The notes: generated by a model not told the origin, from the letters alone. Positions 31,596-40,725 are shown, counted from the stretch's first letter. The stretch: DNA of 44,936 nt from CAMEON01 sp045645165 (GCA_045645165.1 JAZRIF010000186.1:1-44936); one strand, 5' to 3'. A program made the numbers and translations.

Positions 31596-32999
31596 ATGAA
31601 CGATATGAAGCTTCCCATGACCGACTTGTCCTACCTGTCCGTAGGTCTTCCCGAAAATGTAAAGATGTATCATTTTTCCGGGGATTTTGAAGGGGAGATA
31701 GCTGCCATAGACTGTTGGCTCAGCCGGCCCATTCCGCTGTGTCTTCGCAAACGCCTGGAGATTCAGAAGATCTTCGCCACCCAACTACTAGATGACTACC
31801 CCCTCACCCGCGCTGACGTGGTGAAAGGTATGCAAGCCAGATACCCTGCCGCGGATGAAACCGCCCTGGATGCCTTCATCGCCTCAGGCAACGTGGACTA
31901 CATCTTCAAAAACGGTGAAATGCGCTTCCAGCATCAGGCCATCTCCAACATCTTCAAGACCCATACCCATGATCTGGAGAAGATGTATAACCCCGCTTAT
32001 GAAGATCCCAACACCGTAGCCGCCGTCCCTGAGAACATCCGCATCATGCGTGAGAAGGGAAGCCGCGCCTTCCGCTACGAGGTGGAATACTGGATGAAGC
32101 TTGAACCTCACGCCGAAAAGCCCGGAGAGACATTGAAGATCTGGTTCCCCTACCCCGTGGCATGTGCCACCCAGCCCGCAGAGGAGATCAAGCTCCTGTC
32201 CTCCTCCCACCCCGTCACGGTGACGGGAGACGTTCACCGCACCGCCTACATGGAGGTGCCCTGCGAAGCGGGAGCGACCTATACCGTGCGCTACTCCTTT
32301 GTCAACCGCGCGAAGTATACCGCCGTGGATCTTGACCGTGCAGAGTATCCTCCTGTGGGGGATGGTCTGACCGCCGAGGAGCTGGCTTCCTACACGGGTG
32401 AGCAGTACCCCCACATTCGTTTCACCCCCTTCATCACCATGCTGGCCAAGGAAATCGCAGGGAATGAAACCGATCCCCTCCGCCTTGCCCGCCGCGTGTA
32501 TGACTACATCTGCGAGCACATCCGCTACTCCTACGTCCGCGACTACCTGCTCATTGAGAACATCCCCGAGTTCGTTCTCATGAACGGCTACGGCGACTGC
32601 GGTACCATGGCATTGGCCTTCATTACCCTTTGCCGCGCTCTGGGTATCCCCGCCAAGTGGCAGTCGGGCTCGGCCTGCTCCCCCGACTCCATCGGCAGCC
32701 ACGACTGGGCCATGTTCTACATCGCTCCCTACGGCTGGCTCTACTGTGATCCCTCCTACGGCGAGGGCGCGGCCAGAGCAGGGAACGAGGTGCGCCGCGA
32801 CCATTATTTCGCCAACCTCGACCCCTTCCGTCTCGTGGCTTCCAATGAGTTCCAGCAGCCCCTCACACCCGACAAGGCCTTCTGCCGCATGGATCCCTAC
32901 GACAACCAGAGCGGGGAAGCTGAGTATGAGGATGAAAATATCTTCTTTGAGGATCGTGAACATGGCAGACAAGTGATTTCTGCCGAAGAAATTGAATAA
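31596..32999 (+). CDS. Transglutaminase-like domain protein
   Basis: The product is 467 residues and lacks a signal peptide. About 150 unassigned N-terminal residues and a beta-rich middle (FRYEVEYWMKLEP...TYTVRYSFVNRAKY) lead to a transglutaminase-core domain with the Cys-His-Asp set: GYGDCGTMALAF (C335), GSHDWAMFY (H369) and LYCDPSYG (D385). Bacterial members are usually proteases or peptide-modifying enzymes rather than cross-linkers, so no substrate is assigned. AGGAG lies upstream of the ATG. The DUF1934 gene follows after 28 bases. Confidence 0.85.
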   Translation: MNDMKLPMTDLSYLSVGLPENVKMYHFSGDFEGEIAAIDCWLSRPIPLCLRKRLEIQKIFATQLLDDYPLTRADVVKGMQARYPAADETALDAFIASGNVDYIFKNGEMRFQHQAISNIFKTHTHDLEKMYNPAYEDPNTVAAVPENIRIMREKGSRAFRYEVEYWMKLEPHAEKPGETLKIWFPYPVACATQPAEEIKLLSSSHPVTVTGDVHRTAYMEVPCEAGATYTVRYSFVNRAKYTAVDLDRAEYPPVGDGLTAEELASYTGEQYPHIRFTPFITMLAKEIAGNETDPLRLARRVYDYICEHIRYSYVRDYLLIENIPEFVLMNGYGDCGTMALAFITLCRALGIPAKWQSGSACSPDSIGSHDWAMFYIAPYGWLYCDPSYGEGAARAGNEVRRDHYFANLDPFRLVASNEFQQPLTPDKAFCRMDPYDNQSGEAEYEDENIFFEDREHGRQVISAEEIE

Positions 33000-33027
33000 A
33001 GAGTTACGTTTTCAGAAAGGAAATTTC

Positions 33028-33699
33028 ATGGAACCCCAAGTCAAACATATCCGCATCACCATGACCTCCGAGCGCTACGAGGTTGCCGCGTCTTTGTTCG
33101 ATTCTGTTTTCGGCGACCTGGCCGATCAGGTTGGCGGGAACGTGCCCCCCACTCCTATGACGCCCGCCGAGGAGCTGCTCATGGGTATCTTCTCCGACGA
33201 TTTATCCGACGATTCCGGCAACTCCTATTTCGTCAAGCCCGCCGACCCCGCCGTGACCCGCGCCAAGGCCACGGGAGAGGAGACCGACGCCATTGAGAAG
33301 ATCGACCTCATCACCGAGGGCCTCATGACGGTGACCCCCGACGGCGGCTTTACCGAGGAGCCCTCCTACACCGTCGCCATCACCTACGACGAGACCGAGC
33401 TGACGGGCATGGCGGGCGCCCGCTCCACCGTCACTTACCGCACCGCCGACCGCGGCCTCGTGACCATGCTCCGCACGGGGATGGTCTCCACCGCTATGAC
33501 CTTCAAGGCCCACCACCGCGCCATCTGCACCTACGAGACCCCCTATATGCCCTTCTCCATCGGCATCCACGCCCTGACCGTGGACAATCGCCTGGACACC
33601 GAGGGCATCCTCAAGCTGGACTACATCATTGAGATCCGCGGCGCGAGGGCTGAGCGGTGCGAGATGACTATGAAGATTCAGGAAGACAAAAACCTGTAA
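33028..33699 (+). CDS. DUF1934-like protein
   Basis: The product is 223 residues. The C-terminal ~130 residues form a calycin-like beta barrel pattern: DLITEGLMTV, YTVAITYDETELTGMAGARSTV, TMLRTGMV, RAICTYETPYMPFSIGIHA and GILKLDYIIEI. This fits the DUF1934/YwiB family of small cytoplasmic proteins of unknown function. An acidic segment (SDDLSDDSG) is inserted near the N-terminus. The ATG at 33028 follows AAAGGAAA; an in-frame extension has a poorer site. The stop codon lies within the first bases of repeat copy 3. Confidence 0.72.
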   Translation: MEPQVKHIRITMTSERYEVAASLFDSVFGDLADQVGGNVPPTPMTPAEELLMGIFSDDLSDDSGNSYFVKPADPAVTRAKATGEETDAIEKIDLITEGLMTVTPDGGFTEEPSYTVAITYDETELTGMAGARSTVTYRTADRGLVTMLRTGMVSTAMTFKAHHRAICTYETPYMPFSIGIHALTVDNRLDTEGILKLDYIIEIRGARAERCEMTMKIQEDKNL

Positions 33700-33873
33700 A
33701 TTTGGGTTTATCGAGGGGGCTTTGCCCCCTCGACCCCCACCAAAGGGACTTTTGGAAAAGTCCCTTTGGAATCTTCAAAACTTTCAAAAAGGGTTATTTA
33801 TCAATATTTTTTGAAAGTTGTTGAAGGGGGTCTGGGGGGAACTTCTTTCAAGAAGTCCCTCCCAGGCGTTCTC
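33698..33873 (-). repeat. Dispersed ~180-bp multi-hairpin repeat, copy 3 (inverted)
   Basis: This is the reverse-orientation copy of the repeat at 1-177 and 1149-1327, beginning at the stop codon of the DUF1934-like gene and ending with the shared GGCGTTCTC. The stems are re-paired: GGGGGC/GCCCCC and AAAGGGACTTTT/AAAAGTCCCTTT replace the sequences of the other copies, while the central TTATTTATCAAT segment is unchanged. It fills most of the 232-base gap before the next operon. Confidence 0.82.
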
Positions 33874-33931
33874 TTACAAACTCCAATTTGAAACAGTCCC
33901 CTTTTTCAAAAATCATATAAGGAGGCCTCCC

Positions 33932-35371
33932 ATGAGTGAGATTCAATTTCCCAACGTTATAGACGCTCCCGGTGACAAAGAAGTACAGACCATGTGCTTC
34001 ATGATCGATGACCGCATCACTCGCAAGAACTTCGTGGATCTCCGCCTGCTGGTTGACGACAAGACCGTGCTGAAGAACCCCCACAAGGGCTGGTTCTGGC
34101 ACTTCATCGACAACGGCTATGGCCGTCCCTTCTACCGCGACGGCTATGAGGACGATCCCGTGCTGGATTTCCCCGGCCTCAACCACCTCTACCTCCGCTT
34201 CGACTGGGGTGATATTGAGAAGGAAGAAGGCGTGTGCGATTTCTCTTATCTGGATGAGATCATGGAGAAGTGGGGAGCCTTTGGGTACACCTTCGCCCTC
34301 CGCGTGGTGACCTATGAGGGCGACCCCAACCTCAACTACGCCACACCCGCCTACGTCTTTGAAAAGGGAGCAAGATGCTATGAGCTGGAGAACGGCAAGA
34401 TCCAGCCCGATTTCGCCGATCCGATTTTTCTGGAGTGCCTTGAGAAATTCATGGCCGTATTCGGCGAAAAGTACAACGGCGACCCCCGCATCGAGCTTGT
34501 GGACGTGGGCACCTACGGCACCTGGGGCGAGGGACACACCGTAGAGGGCGACGGGGTCATTTATCCCCTCGACCTCGTCAAGACCCACTTCGACCTCCAT
34601 TGCAAGTATTTCCCCGACACTTTCGTGGTCTGCAACGATGACCACATGGTGGGTCGTATTCCCAACGGTCAGGGCGAGGTGCAGGAGGTGCTGGACTACG
34701 CCGCCGCCCGCGGCTTCGGTGTGCAGGACGACTCCATCTGCTGTGACTACTACTTCCAGATGAATGGCTACGACACCATGCGCGCTCCTTGGGCCTTCGA
34801 TAAGCTGGCCGATAATGCCCCGAACGTCATTGAAATGGCGCATTACTGGTACATCAAGCCCCAGTTTGAAAGCTACTTCCGCGACGGACTCACCGCCATG
34901 GAGGCCTATAAGTCTGCTCACGCCACCTTCGCGGGCTTCCACGGCTACCCCCGCCTGTGGCTGGAGAATGAATTCTACCTCACCGAATACTGCGCCAACC
35001 GCCTCGGCTACTGGTACTTCATTACGGGGGCCTGCATTCCCGAGATGACGGATACGGTATACAATATCATCACCCTCGACATGGAAAACCGCGGCTGGGC
35101 GAGAGCCTACTGGCCCTACGATCTCAAGCTCCGCCTCAAGAACGAGGAGGGAAGCTATATCATTCCTCTGGATGCCGATAACCGTGAGTGGCTCCCCGAT
35201 ACCCCCTTCACCATCGACCTCCGCGTAGATGCCCGAGGCGTGCCCGCAGGAGAGTACAGCGTGGCCGTTGGCCTCTTTGAGGGAGAGCGTCCCATCAAGC
35301 TGGCCATTAAGGAGGAAGCCTACGACGAGGGCTTCTACACCATCGGGCGCACGACTGTGCGAACTGTCTGA
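33932..35371 (+). CDS. TIM-barrel protein with DUF4832-like C-terminus, paralogue 1
   Basis: The product is 479 residues, cytoplasmic by lack of a signal peptide. It begins with NPHKGWFWHFIDNGYG and YLRFDWGDIEKEEGVCDFSYLDEIM, the start of a GH42/GH5-like barrel, and continues with DVGTYGTWGEGHT, where E200 is the likely acid/base. A second acidic site is near VVCNDDH. The last ~110 residues form a beta domain (ENRGWARAY...FTIDLRVDARGVPAGEYSVAVGLFEG) like the DUF4832 C-terminus. A cytoplasmic glycosidase acting on imported oligosaccharides is the best guess; the substrate is unknown. AAGGAGG precedes the ATG. A paralogue follows 21 bases later. Confidence 0.8.
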   Translation: MSEIQFPNVIDAPGDKEVQTMCFMIDDRITRKNFVDLRLLVDDKTVLKNPHKGWFWHFIDNGYGRPFYRDGYEDDPVLDFPGLNHLYLRFDWGDIEKEEGVCDFSYLDEIMEKWGAFGYTFALRVVTYEGDPNLNYATPAYVFEKGARCYELENGKIQPDFADPIFLECLEKFMAVFGEKYNGDPRIELVDVGTYGTWGEGHTVEGDGVIYPLDLVKTHFDLHCKYFPDTFVVCNDDHMVGRIPNGQGEVQEVLDYAAARGFGVQDDSICCDYYFQMNGYDTMRAPWAFDKLADNAPNVIEMAHYWYIKPQFESYFRDGLTAMEAYKSAHATFAGFHGYPRLWLENEFYLTEYCANRLGYWYFITGACIPEMTDTVYNIITLDMENRGWARAYWPYDLKLRLKNEEGSYIIPLDADNREWLPDTPFTIDLRVDARGVPAGEYSVAVGLFEGERPIKLAIKEEAYDEGFYTIGRTTVRTV

Positions 35372-35392
35372 TAGGAAAGGAGCGTATGAATC

Positions 35393-36832
35393 ATGGAAAA
35401 GAAATACCCTAACCTCATGCCCGCCCCCACCCCCGGCGGCTCCCAGACCCTCTGCGGTATGTTCGATAACCTCGCCCTCCGAAAGGATTTCATCGATCTT
35501 CGCCCTCTGATGGACGATAAGACTCCTTTGAAGAACCCCCACAAGGGCTGGTTCTGGCACTACATCGACAACGGCTACGGCCGTGGCAATTACAGGGAAG
35601 CCCATGACCCCAATGACGCCCTGTTGGATTTCCCCGGCCTCAATCACCTCTACCTCCGCTTCGACTGGGGCGACGTAGAGAAATCCGAGGGTGTCTACGA
35701 CTTCTCCTATCTGGACGAGATCATGGATCTGTGGGCGCCCCGCGGCTACAAGTTCTCCCTCCGCGTCTGCTCCTACGAAAATGACCCCAACATGAATCAC
35801 GCCACCCCCGCCTACGTCTACGAGCAGGGTGCCAAGGGATACCGCCTCCCCGGCGGCCGCATCCAGCCCGACTACGGCGACCCCGTCTTCCTCCATCACG
35901 TGGAGCGACTCCTGTACACCTTGGGCGAAAAGTTCAACGGCCATCCTCTCATTGAGTGCATCGACGTGGGCACCATGGGTACCTGGGGCGAGGGTCATAC
36001 CGCCTGCGGTACGGGTGAAATCATCCCTCCTCCCGTGGTCAAGAAGCACTTTGACCTCCACGCCAAGTATTTCCCCGACACCTGGGTGCTGTGCAACGAC
36101 GACCACATCTCCTGCCGCATCGCCCACGGACAGGCCGAGGTACAGGAGATCCTGGACTACGCCTACGAGCGAGGCTTTGGCGTGCAGGACGACTCGGTGT
36201 GCTGTAACTACTACACCCAGGTCAACGATTACGATACCCTCCGCGCCCCCTGGGCCTTCGACAAGCTCTGGAAGAACGCCCCCACCTGCATCGAAATGGA
36301 GCATTACGGCTTCGTCCACGCCCACAACGATCACTTCCGCGACGGACTGACCGCCATCGAGGCCTTCAAGCGTTGCCACGCCACCTTCGCAGGCTTCCAC
36401 GGCTACCCCCGCCAGTGGCTGAAGAACGAGTACTACCTCACCGAGTACTGCGCCAACCGCCTGGGCTACTGGTACTTCCTCACGGGTATGACCCTGCCCA
36501 CCCTCACCCCCACCGCCCACAACATCGTCACCCTCGACGTGGAGAACCGCGGCTGGGCGAAGGCCTACCGCAAGTACGACCTCGTCTTCCGCCTCCGCAG
36601 CACTGCAGGGAAGGACTACGTCATCCCCGTGGAATGTGACAACCGCAAGTGGATGCCCGGCGAGAAGATGACTCTCAACCTCCAGCTGGACTGCCGCCAC
36701 ATCCCCGCAGGGGACTACGAGGTGGCCATCGGTATGTTCGAGGAGAATACACCTATTAAGTTTGCGCTCAAGGAGACCGCCTTTGACGGAGCTTTCTACA
36801 CCCTGTGCGGGGCGACGGTGAAGGGGCGCTGA
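35393..36832 (+). CDS. TIM-barrel protein with DUF4832-like C-terminus, paralogue 2
   Basis: The product is also 479 residues and aligns end to end with the preceding protein, with long identical blocks (NPHKGWFWH, DFPGLNHLYLRFDWGD, TEYCANRLGYWYF). The key Glu is again residue 200 (GTMGTWGEGH), and CNDDH is kept. Differences cluster around residues 65-75 and 200-215 and after the barrel, so the two may prefer different substrates. It is co-transcribed with paralogue 1 and with the SGNH hydrolase gene 44 bases downstream. Confidence 0.8.
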   Translation: MEKKYPNLMPAPTPGGSQTLCGMFDNLALRKDFIDLRPLMDDKTPLKNPHKGWFWHYIDNGYGRGNYREAHDPNDALLDFPGLNHLYLRFDWGDVEKSEGVYDFSYLDEIMDLWAPRGYKFSLRVCSYENDPNMNHATPAYVYEQGAKGYRLPGGRIQPDYGDPVFLHHVERLLYTLGEKFNGHPLIECIDVGTMGTWGEGHTACGTGEIIPPPVVKKHFDLHAKYFPDTWVLCNDDHISCRIAHGQAEVQEILDYAYERGFGVQDDSVCCNYYTQVNDYDTLRAPWAFDKLWKNAPTCIEMEHYGFVHAHNDHFRDGLTAIEAFKRCHATFAGFHGYPRQWLKNEYYLTEYCANRLGYWYFLTGMTLPTLTPTAHNIVTLDVENRGWAKAYRKYDLVFRLRSTAGKDYVIPVECDNRKWMPGEKMTLNLQLDCRHIPAGDYEVAIGMFEENTPIKFALKETAFDGAFYTLCGATVKGR

Positions 36833-36876
36833 TCATTTCTTATTGCTTTGAAACCGACTACGAAAGGAACAAGACC

Positions 36877-37860
36877 ATGAAGAAAAGACTCCTCGCCCTC
36901 CTCCTCCTCGCCGTCCTGCTGCTCCCCACCGTGGGTTGCGACGCGGGACAGTCCCCCGCGGACACAAGGCCCGACACCTCGGCTCCCGAAGTCACCGCCG
37001 AGCCCACAACTCCCATCGGAACAGAGGCTGTAACCGCGTCTGAAACACCCCCTGAAACCGAACCTGAAACCACTGCTTCCGAAACCGAGCCCGAGACCGA
37101 GCCGCCCGTCGAGTCCACCGAACTGGATAAGAGCAAGACCTACAAGATCCTCTTTATCGGCAACAGCTACACCTACTTCAACAATATGCCCGCCCGCTAC
37201 TTCGGGGAGATCATGAAGGCGGCGGGCTATCAGGTGAAGGTCATATCCCTCACCAAGGGCGCGTGGACCCTGCTGAAATCCTCCAACCCTCAGGACGAGC
37301 TGGGCAGTAAAATAGATTCCATGCTCACCCACCAGAAGCTTGACTTCGTGGTCTTGCAGGAGCAGAGCATGACGCCCGCTCTGAACGCAGAGGCCTTCTA
37401 TACAGGCGTTCGCAGACTCGATAAGAAGATCCGCGAAAACGGCGCGACCCCCATTCTGTACGCGACATGGGGACGTAAGCAAGGAAGCGGTGACCTGACC
37501 GATTACGGTCTGACCGCTGAGACCATGACATGGAAGCTGGCGGCCGCCTATGAGACCATGGGGCAGACGCTGGACATTCCCGTGGCTCACGTGGGTCTCT
37601 CGTTCTGGGATATTACCCAGAATCATCGGAACGTTGCGCTCCACGATCCCGACCTGAGCCATCCCAGCGCTGAGGGAAGCTACCTCGCCGCCTTGACCAT
37701 CTTCGCCCGCGTTACGGGAATTGACCCCACCACTGTAGACTACGACGGCGGCGTGGGAGCCGAGACCGACGCGATTCTCAAGGAAGCGGCGCGTAAGGCG
37801 GTCTTCGAGACTCCCGAGATTCCGGATGAATACATGGCCGAGGCGGATAGGCAGAAATAA
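36877..37860 (+). CDS. SGNH-hydrolase lipoprotein
   Basis: The product is 327 residues with lipobox TVGC (C21) and a linker rich in Thr, Glu and Pro up to about residue 85. The catalytic domain shows ILFIGNSYTYFNN with the nucleophile expected at S97, DFVVLQEQSM as the next block, and DPDLSHPSAEGSYLAAL holding the Asp-x-x-His pair. This is the SGNH/GDSL esterase pattern found in DUF4886-like proteins. It probably removes acyl groups from glycans at the surface, complementing the two intracellular barrel proteins upstream, though that link is inferred from position only. GAAAGGAAC precedes the ATG. Confidence 0.83.
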   Translation: MKKRLLALLLLAVLLLPTVGCDAGQSPADTRPDTSAPEVTAEPTTPIGTEAVTASETPPETEPETTASETEPETEPPVESTELDKSKTYKILFIGNSYTYFNNMPARYFGEIMKAAGYQVKVISLTKGAWTLLKSSNPQDELGSKIDSMLTHQKLDFVVLQEQSMTPALNAEAFYTGVRRLDKKIRENGATPILYATWGRKQGSGDLTDYGLTAETMTWKLAAAYETMGQTLDIPVAHVGLSFWDITQNHRNVALHDPDLSHPSAEGSYLAALTIFARVTGIDPTTVDYDGGVGAETDAILKEAARKAVFETPEIPDEYMAEADRQK

Positions 37861-37913
37861 TCTCGAGAACACCGACCTTTGCGGTGAGTTTCGCGGAAAA
37901 AATGTAAAACCCC

Positions 37914-37942
37914 TTGACAAATCTCGAAAAATGTGCTATGAT
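37914..37942 (+). promoter_or_regulatory. Promoter of the T-box/trpS transcript
   Basis: Consensus TTGACA (37914-37919) and TATGAT (37937-37942) with a 17-base spacer. Confidence 0.85.
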
Positions 37943-37948
37943 ATAGCA

Positions 37949-38223
37949 TCATAAACCAACGACGAAGAGTAGTACCGCACCCCCTCCGATACAGAGACCC
38001 GCCGATGCTGGAAACGCGGGACGGAGACCGCGCGAATGGACTTCCGAGGGCAGACCGAGCCGAACCCGCTCACGCAGTTCGGGGTAGTATCTGACGGCGG
38101 CGCACCGTTATGCGTAAGAGGAGGGAAGCACCCGGAAGGTGAAGCGTCCCTCAATCGTGGGTGGTACCGCGGATTTTAGACAAAATTCGTCCCCGACAGG
38201 CAAAACTGTCGGGGACTTTTTTT
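37949..38223 (+). promoter_or_regulatory. T-box leader specific for tRNA-Trp
   Basis: The leader contains the T-box sequence GGGTGGTACCGCG (about 38159-38171), preceded by AATCGT as expected for the antiterminator. Stem I shows the apical-loop elements (ACAGAGACC and GATGCTGGAAACG) and a specifier loop reading GAA-TGG-A, which puts the codon TGG at 38037-38039. This is the Trp codon and agrees with trpS downstream. Uncharged tRNA-Trp would stabilise the antiterminator and allow expression; charged tRNA leaves the terminator at 38189-38223. Confidence 0.93.
38189..38223 (+). terminator. Regulated terminator of the T-box
   Basis: GTCCCCGACAG and CTGTCGGGGAC flank a short loop and end in seven T, competing with the T-box antiterminator. 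Confidence 0.93.
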
Positions 38224-38227
38224 CACG

Positions 38228-38312
38228 GTAGGGGTGGATTCCTTCCGAGCTTGCTCGGCTTCCGCCCGCTTCCCCAGCACATAATTCGGGCGCATATGGA
38301 ATGCGCCCCTAC
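38228..38312. repeat. 85-bp palindrome-bounded element between T-box and trpS
   Basis: The stretch is bounded by GTAGGGG (38228-38234) and CCCCTAC (38306-38312) in inverted orientation. Inside it has CCGAGC-TT-GCTCGG and GGGCGCAT-ATGGA-ATGCGCCC. This looks like a small REP- or MITE-like insertion in the leader after the terminator. No second copy is in the window. Confidence 0.6.
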
Positions 38313-38350
38313 AAAAAATATTGAAACACATCGAAAGTGAGGATAACCCC

Positions 38351-39352
38351 ATGTTCCAAAACACCCCCGTTTCCTTCTCCGGCGTCCAGCCCAGCGGAAA
38401 CCTGACCATCGGCAACTACCTTGGTGCCATCAAGAATTTCTCGGCCTTCTCCGAGAAGTATAAGTGCTTCTACTGCGTGGTGGACGAACACGCCATCACC
38501 GTCCGTCAGGTGCCCGCCGATCTCCGCCGCCGCACCTACGAGACCCTGGCTCTCTACATGGCCTGCGGTCTTGACCCCGAGAAGAATACCCTCTACGTCC
38601 AGTCCCACGTCAAGGAGCACGCCGAACTGGCCTGGCTACTCAACTGCTTCACCGGCTTCGGTGAGCTCTCCCGCATGACCCAGTTCAAGGATAAGTCCCA
38701 GAAGCACGCCGACAACATCAACGCCGGCCTCTTTACCTACCCCGTGCTCATGGCCGCTGACATCCTGCTCTACCAGACCGACGTGGTGCCCGTGGGTATC
38801 GACCAGAAGCAGCACGTGGAGCTGTGCCGCGATATCGCCACCCGCTTCAATGCCATCTACCCCGACACCTTCACCATCCCCGAGCCCATCATGGCCAAGA
38901 GCGGCGCCAAGATCATGTCCCTGGCCGATCCCACCAAGAAGATGAGCAAGTCCGACGAGAACACCAACGCCGTGGTCTACATTCTGGACGACCGCGACAC
39001 CATCATCCGCAAGTTCAAGCGCGCCGTCACCGACTCCGACACCTGCGTCAAGTACGCCGAGGGCAAGGACGGTATCAACAACCTCATGACCATCTACTCC
39101 GTCTTCACGGGTAAGACCATCGAGGATATCGAGCGCGAGTTCGAGGGCAAGGGCTACGGCGACTTCAAGATGGCTGTGGGCGAGGTCTGCGCCGACGCCC
39201 TGGCACCCGTCCAGGAGAAGTTCAAGTGCTACATGTCCGACAAGGCTCAGCTGGAGGCCCAGATGAAGAAGGGCGCCGAGGAGGCCGCCTACGTGGCACG
39301 CAGAACTCTCAGTAAGGTGCAGAAGAAGCTGGGATTTGTGCAGGTGAGATGA
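38351..39352 (+). CDS. trpS: Tryptophanyl-tRNA synthetase
   Basis: The product is 333 residues, normal for bacterial TrpRS. The class I signatures are present: GVQPSGNLTIGNYLGA (the HIGH-type motif as TIGN) and KKMSKSDEN (the KMSKS loop), with GIDQKQHVELCRDIATRFN typical of TrpRS. It charges tRNA-Trp in the cytoplasm. Expression is controlled by the upstream Trp-specific T-box. I chose the ATG at 38351, which follows GAGG; an earlier in-frame ATG lies next to the palindromic element. The stop overlaps the following gene by four bases. Confidence 0.96.
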   Translation: MFQNTPVSFSGVQPSGNLTIGNYLGAIKNFSAFSEKYKCFYCVVDEHAITVRQVPADLRRRTYETLALYMACGLDPEKNTLYVQSHVKEHAELAWLLNCFTGFGELSRMTQFKDKSQKHADNINAGLFTYPVLMAADILLYQTDVVPVGIDQKQHVELCRDIATRFNAIYPDTFTIPEPIMAKSGAKIMSLADPTKKMSKSDENTNAVVYILDDRDTIIRKFKRAVTDSDTCVKYAEGKDGINNLMTIYSVFTGKTIEDIEREFEGKGYGDFKMAVGEVCADALAPVQEKFKCYMSDKAQLEAQMKKGAEEAAYVARRTLSKVQKKLGFVQVR

Positions 39353-40035
39353 AGTATATTTTCCTTTTCACAGATCCCATCGCTTTCCTCAAAACCCTCC
39401 TGATTTTTGCCGCCATCTTTACGGTCATTGCTCTGTGGCGGCTGTTGGGCATCATGATCCACCGAAAGGTCATTTCCGATCGGGGACGCACCATGGTGGA
39501 CATTCTGACCTTTAAGTGTTTCCTTTTGTCCTACGCTGCGGCAAGCTTTTGTTTTCTCATTTTCAGATCCTACGTAGCCATATTGCTGTGGGTGCCGTTG
39601 GGGATGCTGCTGAACAAAAAACTGCTTACCCACGATTTCATGGCCATGGCCTACTTTGACACATTTCAAACCTATGAACTTCATCCTTTCCAAAAGCTGA
39701 AGGACTATAAGCTGAATGGCCCCGATCCTAAGGTGGTCAACCGCAAGAAATTCAAGGAACTGGTACCCTATGATGGGTATGGCTGGTATTGTTATATCCA
39801 CACGTGCCTCTTATCCTTGGTGGCTTACGGAGGAAAGATCTTTTTCGAAACCGGCGGTGAGCTTCCCGGTATCCTATCCCTTGTGGAGTTTGACTGCTTA
39901 GCGGTCTTTGTGATCGCATCCCTCCTTTTGTCTCTTCTGAAAGCCAACACGGGGATCGGTGGCCGCAATTCGTTCAGCGCATTGCTCTACTTTATCGTCG
40001 TGGTTGTAATCGTGAATCTGCTGTATTTCGTATAA
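39349..40035 (+). CDS. Polytopic membrane protein of unknown function
   Basis: The product is 228 residues with about five hydrophobic helices: two near the N-terminus (8-34 and 50-90 region), a charged cytoplasmic-like stretch around residues 95-145 (KLKDYKLNGPDPKVVNRKK), and two or three near the C-terminus. I recognise no family. It starts inside the trpS stop codon (ATGA), so it is translated from the T-box-controlled transcript; whether it relates to tryptophan is unknown. Confidence 0.72.
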   Translation: MKYIFLFTDPIAFLKTLLIFAAIFTVIALWRLLGIMIHRKVISDRGRTMVDILTFKCFLLSYAAASFCFLIFRSYVAILLWVPLGMLLNKKLLTHDFMAMAYFDTFQTYELHPFQKLKDYKLNGPDPKVVNRKKFKELVPYDGYGWYCYIHTCLLSLVAYGGKIFFETGGELPGILSLVEFDCLAVFVIASLLLSLLKANTGIGGRNSFSALLYFIVVVVIVNLLYFV

Positions 40036-40202
40036 GCCTGTTTCCTAAACAGAACTTTTTGGGGGTATTTGGAAACTCGTGCAGATCCGATAAACATATG
40101 AATCATTTGTAAATTGTACCCGCCTTGCGACAGATTTCCCGCTTTTTTGCTGTCTATATATGTGAAGGGAAATCATATTGTCACAAAAGGAGACCTGAAA
40201 CC

Positions 40203-40574
40203 ATGAAGTTTTTCTACGCCCTGACGTCTACCAAGCCCGATGCCCGCGTATCCTGGAAGGTGCTTCTGTACGCCGCGCTGTGTACTCTGTTTGGGACGGC
40301 CTGCCTGTACTGCTTCATTTGCTCCCTGTTCATGGAAGTAGGGAAGCATCCCTACGATCAACCTGCTATGGCTATCTGCCTGCTTGTGGCCTTCCTGCTG
40401 TTTTGCTCGGTTTTTGCTCTGTGGTGCTTTACCCTATCCGCTGCACCCCGTAAAGGCTTGCATGGCTGGTTGACCGCCGCCATAGCGCTCATTGGATTCG
40501 GTCCCTCCTTTATGCTGATGAACGTGATCTGCTATTACGGAGAGAAGATCGGTCAGATGATTTTGTATGGTTGA
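40203..40574 (+). CDS. Small membrane protein of unknown function
   Basis: The product is 123 residues with three hydrophobic helices (about 20-42, 57-78 and 92-112) and a short polar N-terminus. No family was recognised. AAAAGGAGA lies just before the ATG at 40203; a 26-residue upstream extension has no site. The 167 bases before it show no strong promoter. A terminator follows at 40617-40648. Confidence 0.7.
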   Translation: MKFFYALTSTKPDARVSWKVLLYAALCTLFGTACLYCFICSLFMEVGKHPYDQPAMAICLLVAFLLFCSVFALWCFTLSAAPRKGLHGWLTAAIALIGFGPSFMLMNVICYYGEKIGQMILYG

Positions 40575-40616
40575 ACTCCCTCAAAGCAAATCCGTGATTC
40601 CTTGCTTCCATATCCG

Positions 40617-40648
40617 AAAGCCGCTTCCACAGGGGAGCGGCTTTTTTT
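40617..40648 (+). terminator. Rho-independent terminator
   Basis: AAAGCCGCT and AGCGGCTTT flank a ten-base loop and end in seven T. Confidence 0.9.
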
Positions 40649-40725
40649 GCCTTGAGGATAAACGGATTTCAAATTGGAGTTGGAAAGTATCGTGATAAAA
40701 TTTTCAAGAAAATTTCTCAAAAGTA

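Noticed and set aside
33848..36700. A 950-codon open frame antisense to the two barrel paralogues
   Set aside because: It mirrors the tandem paralogy of the sense genes and has no ribosome site or recognisable domain. It is a codon-bias shadow.
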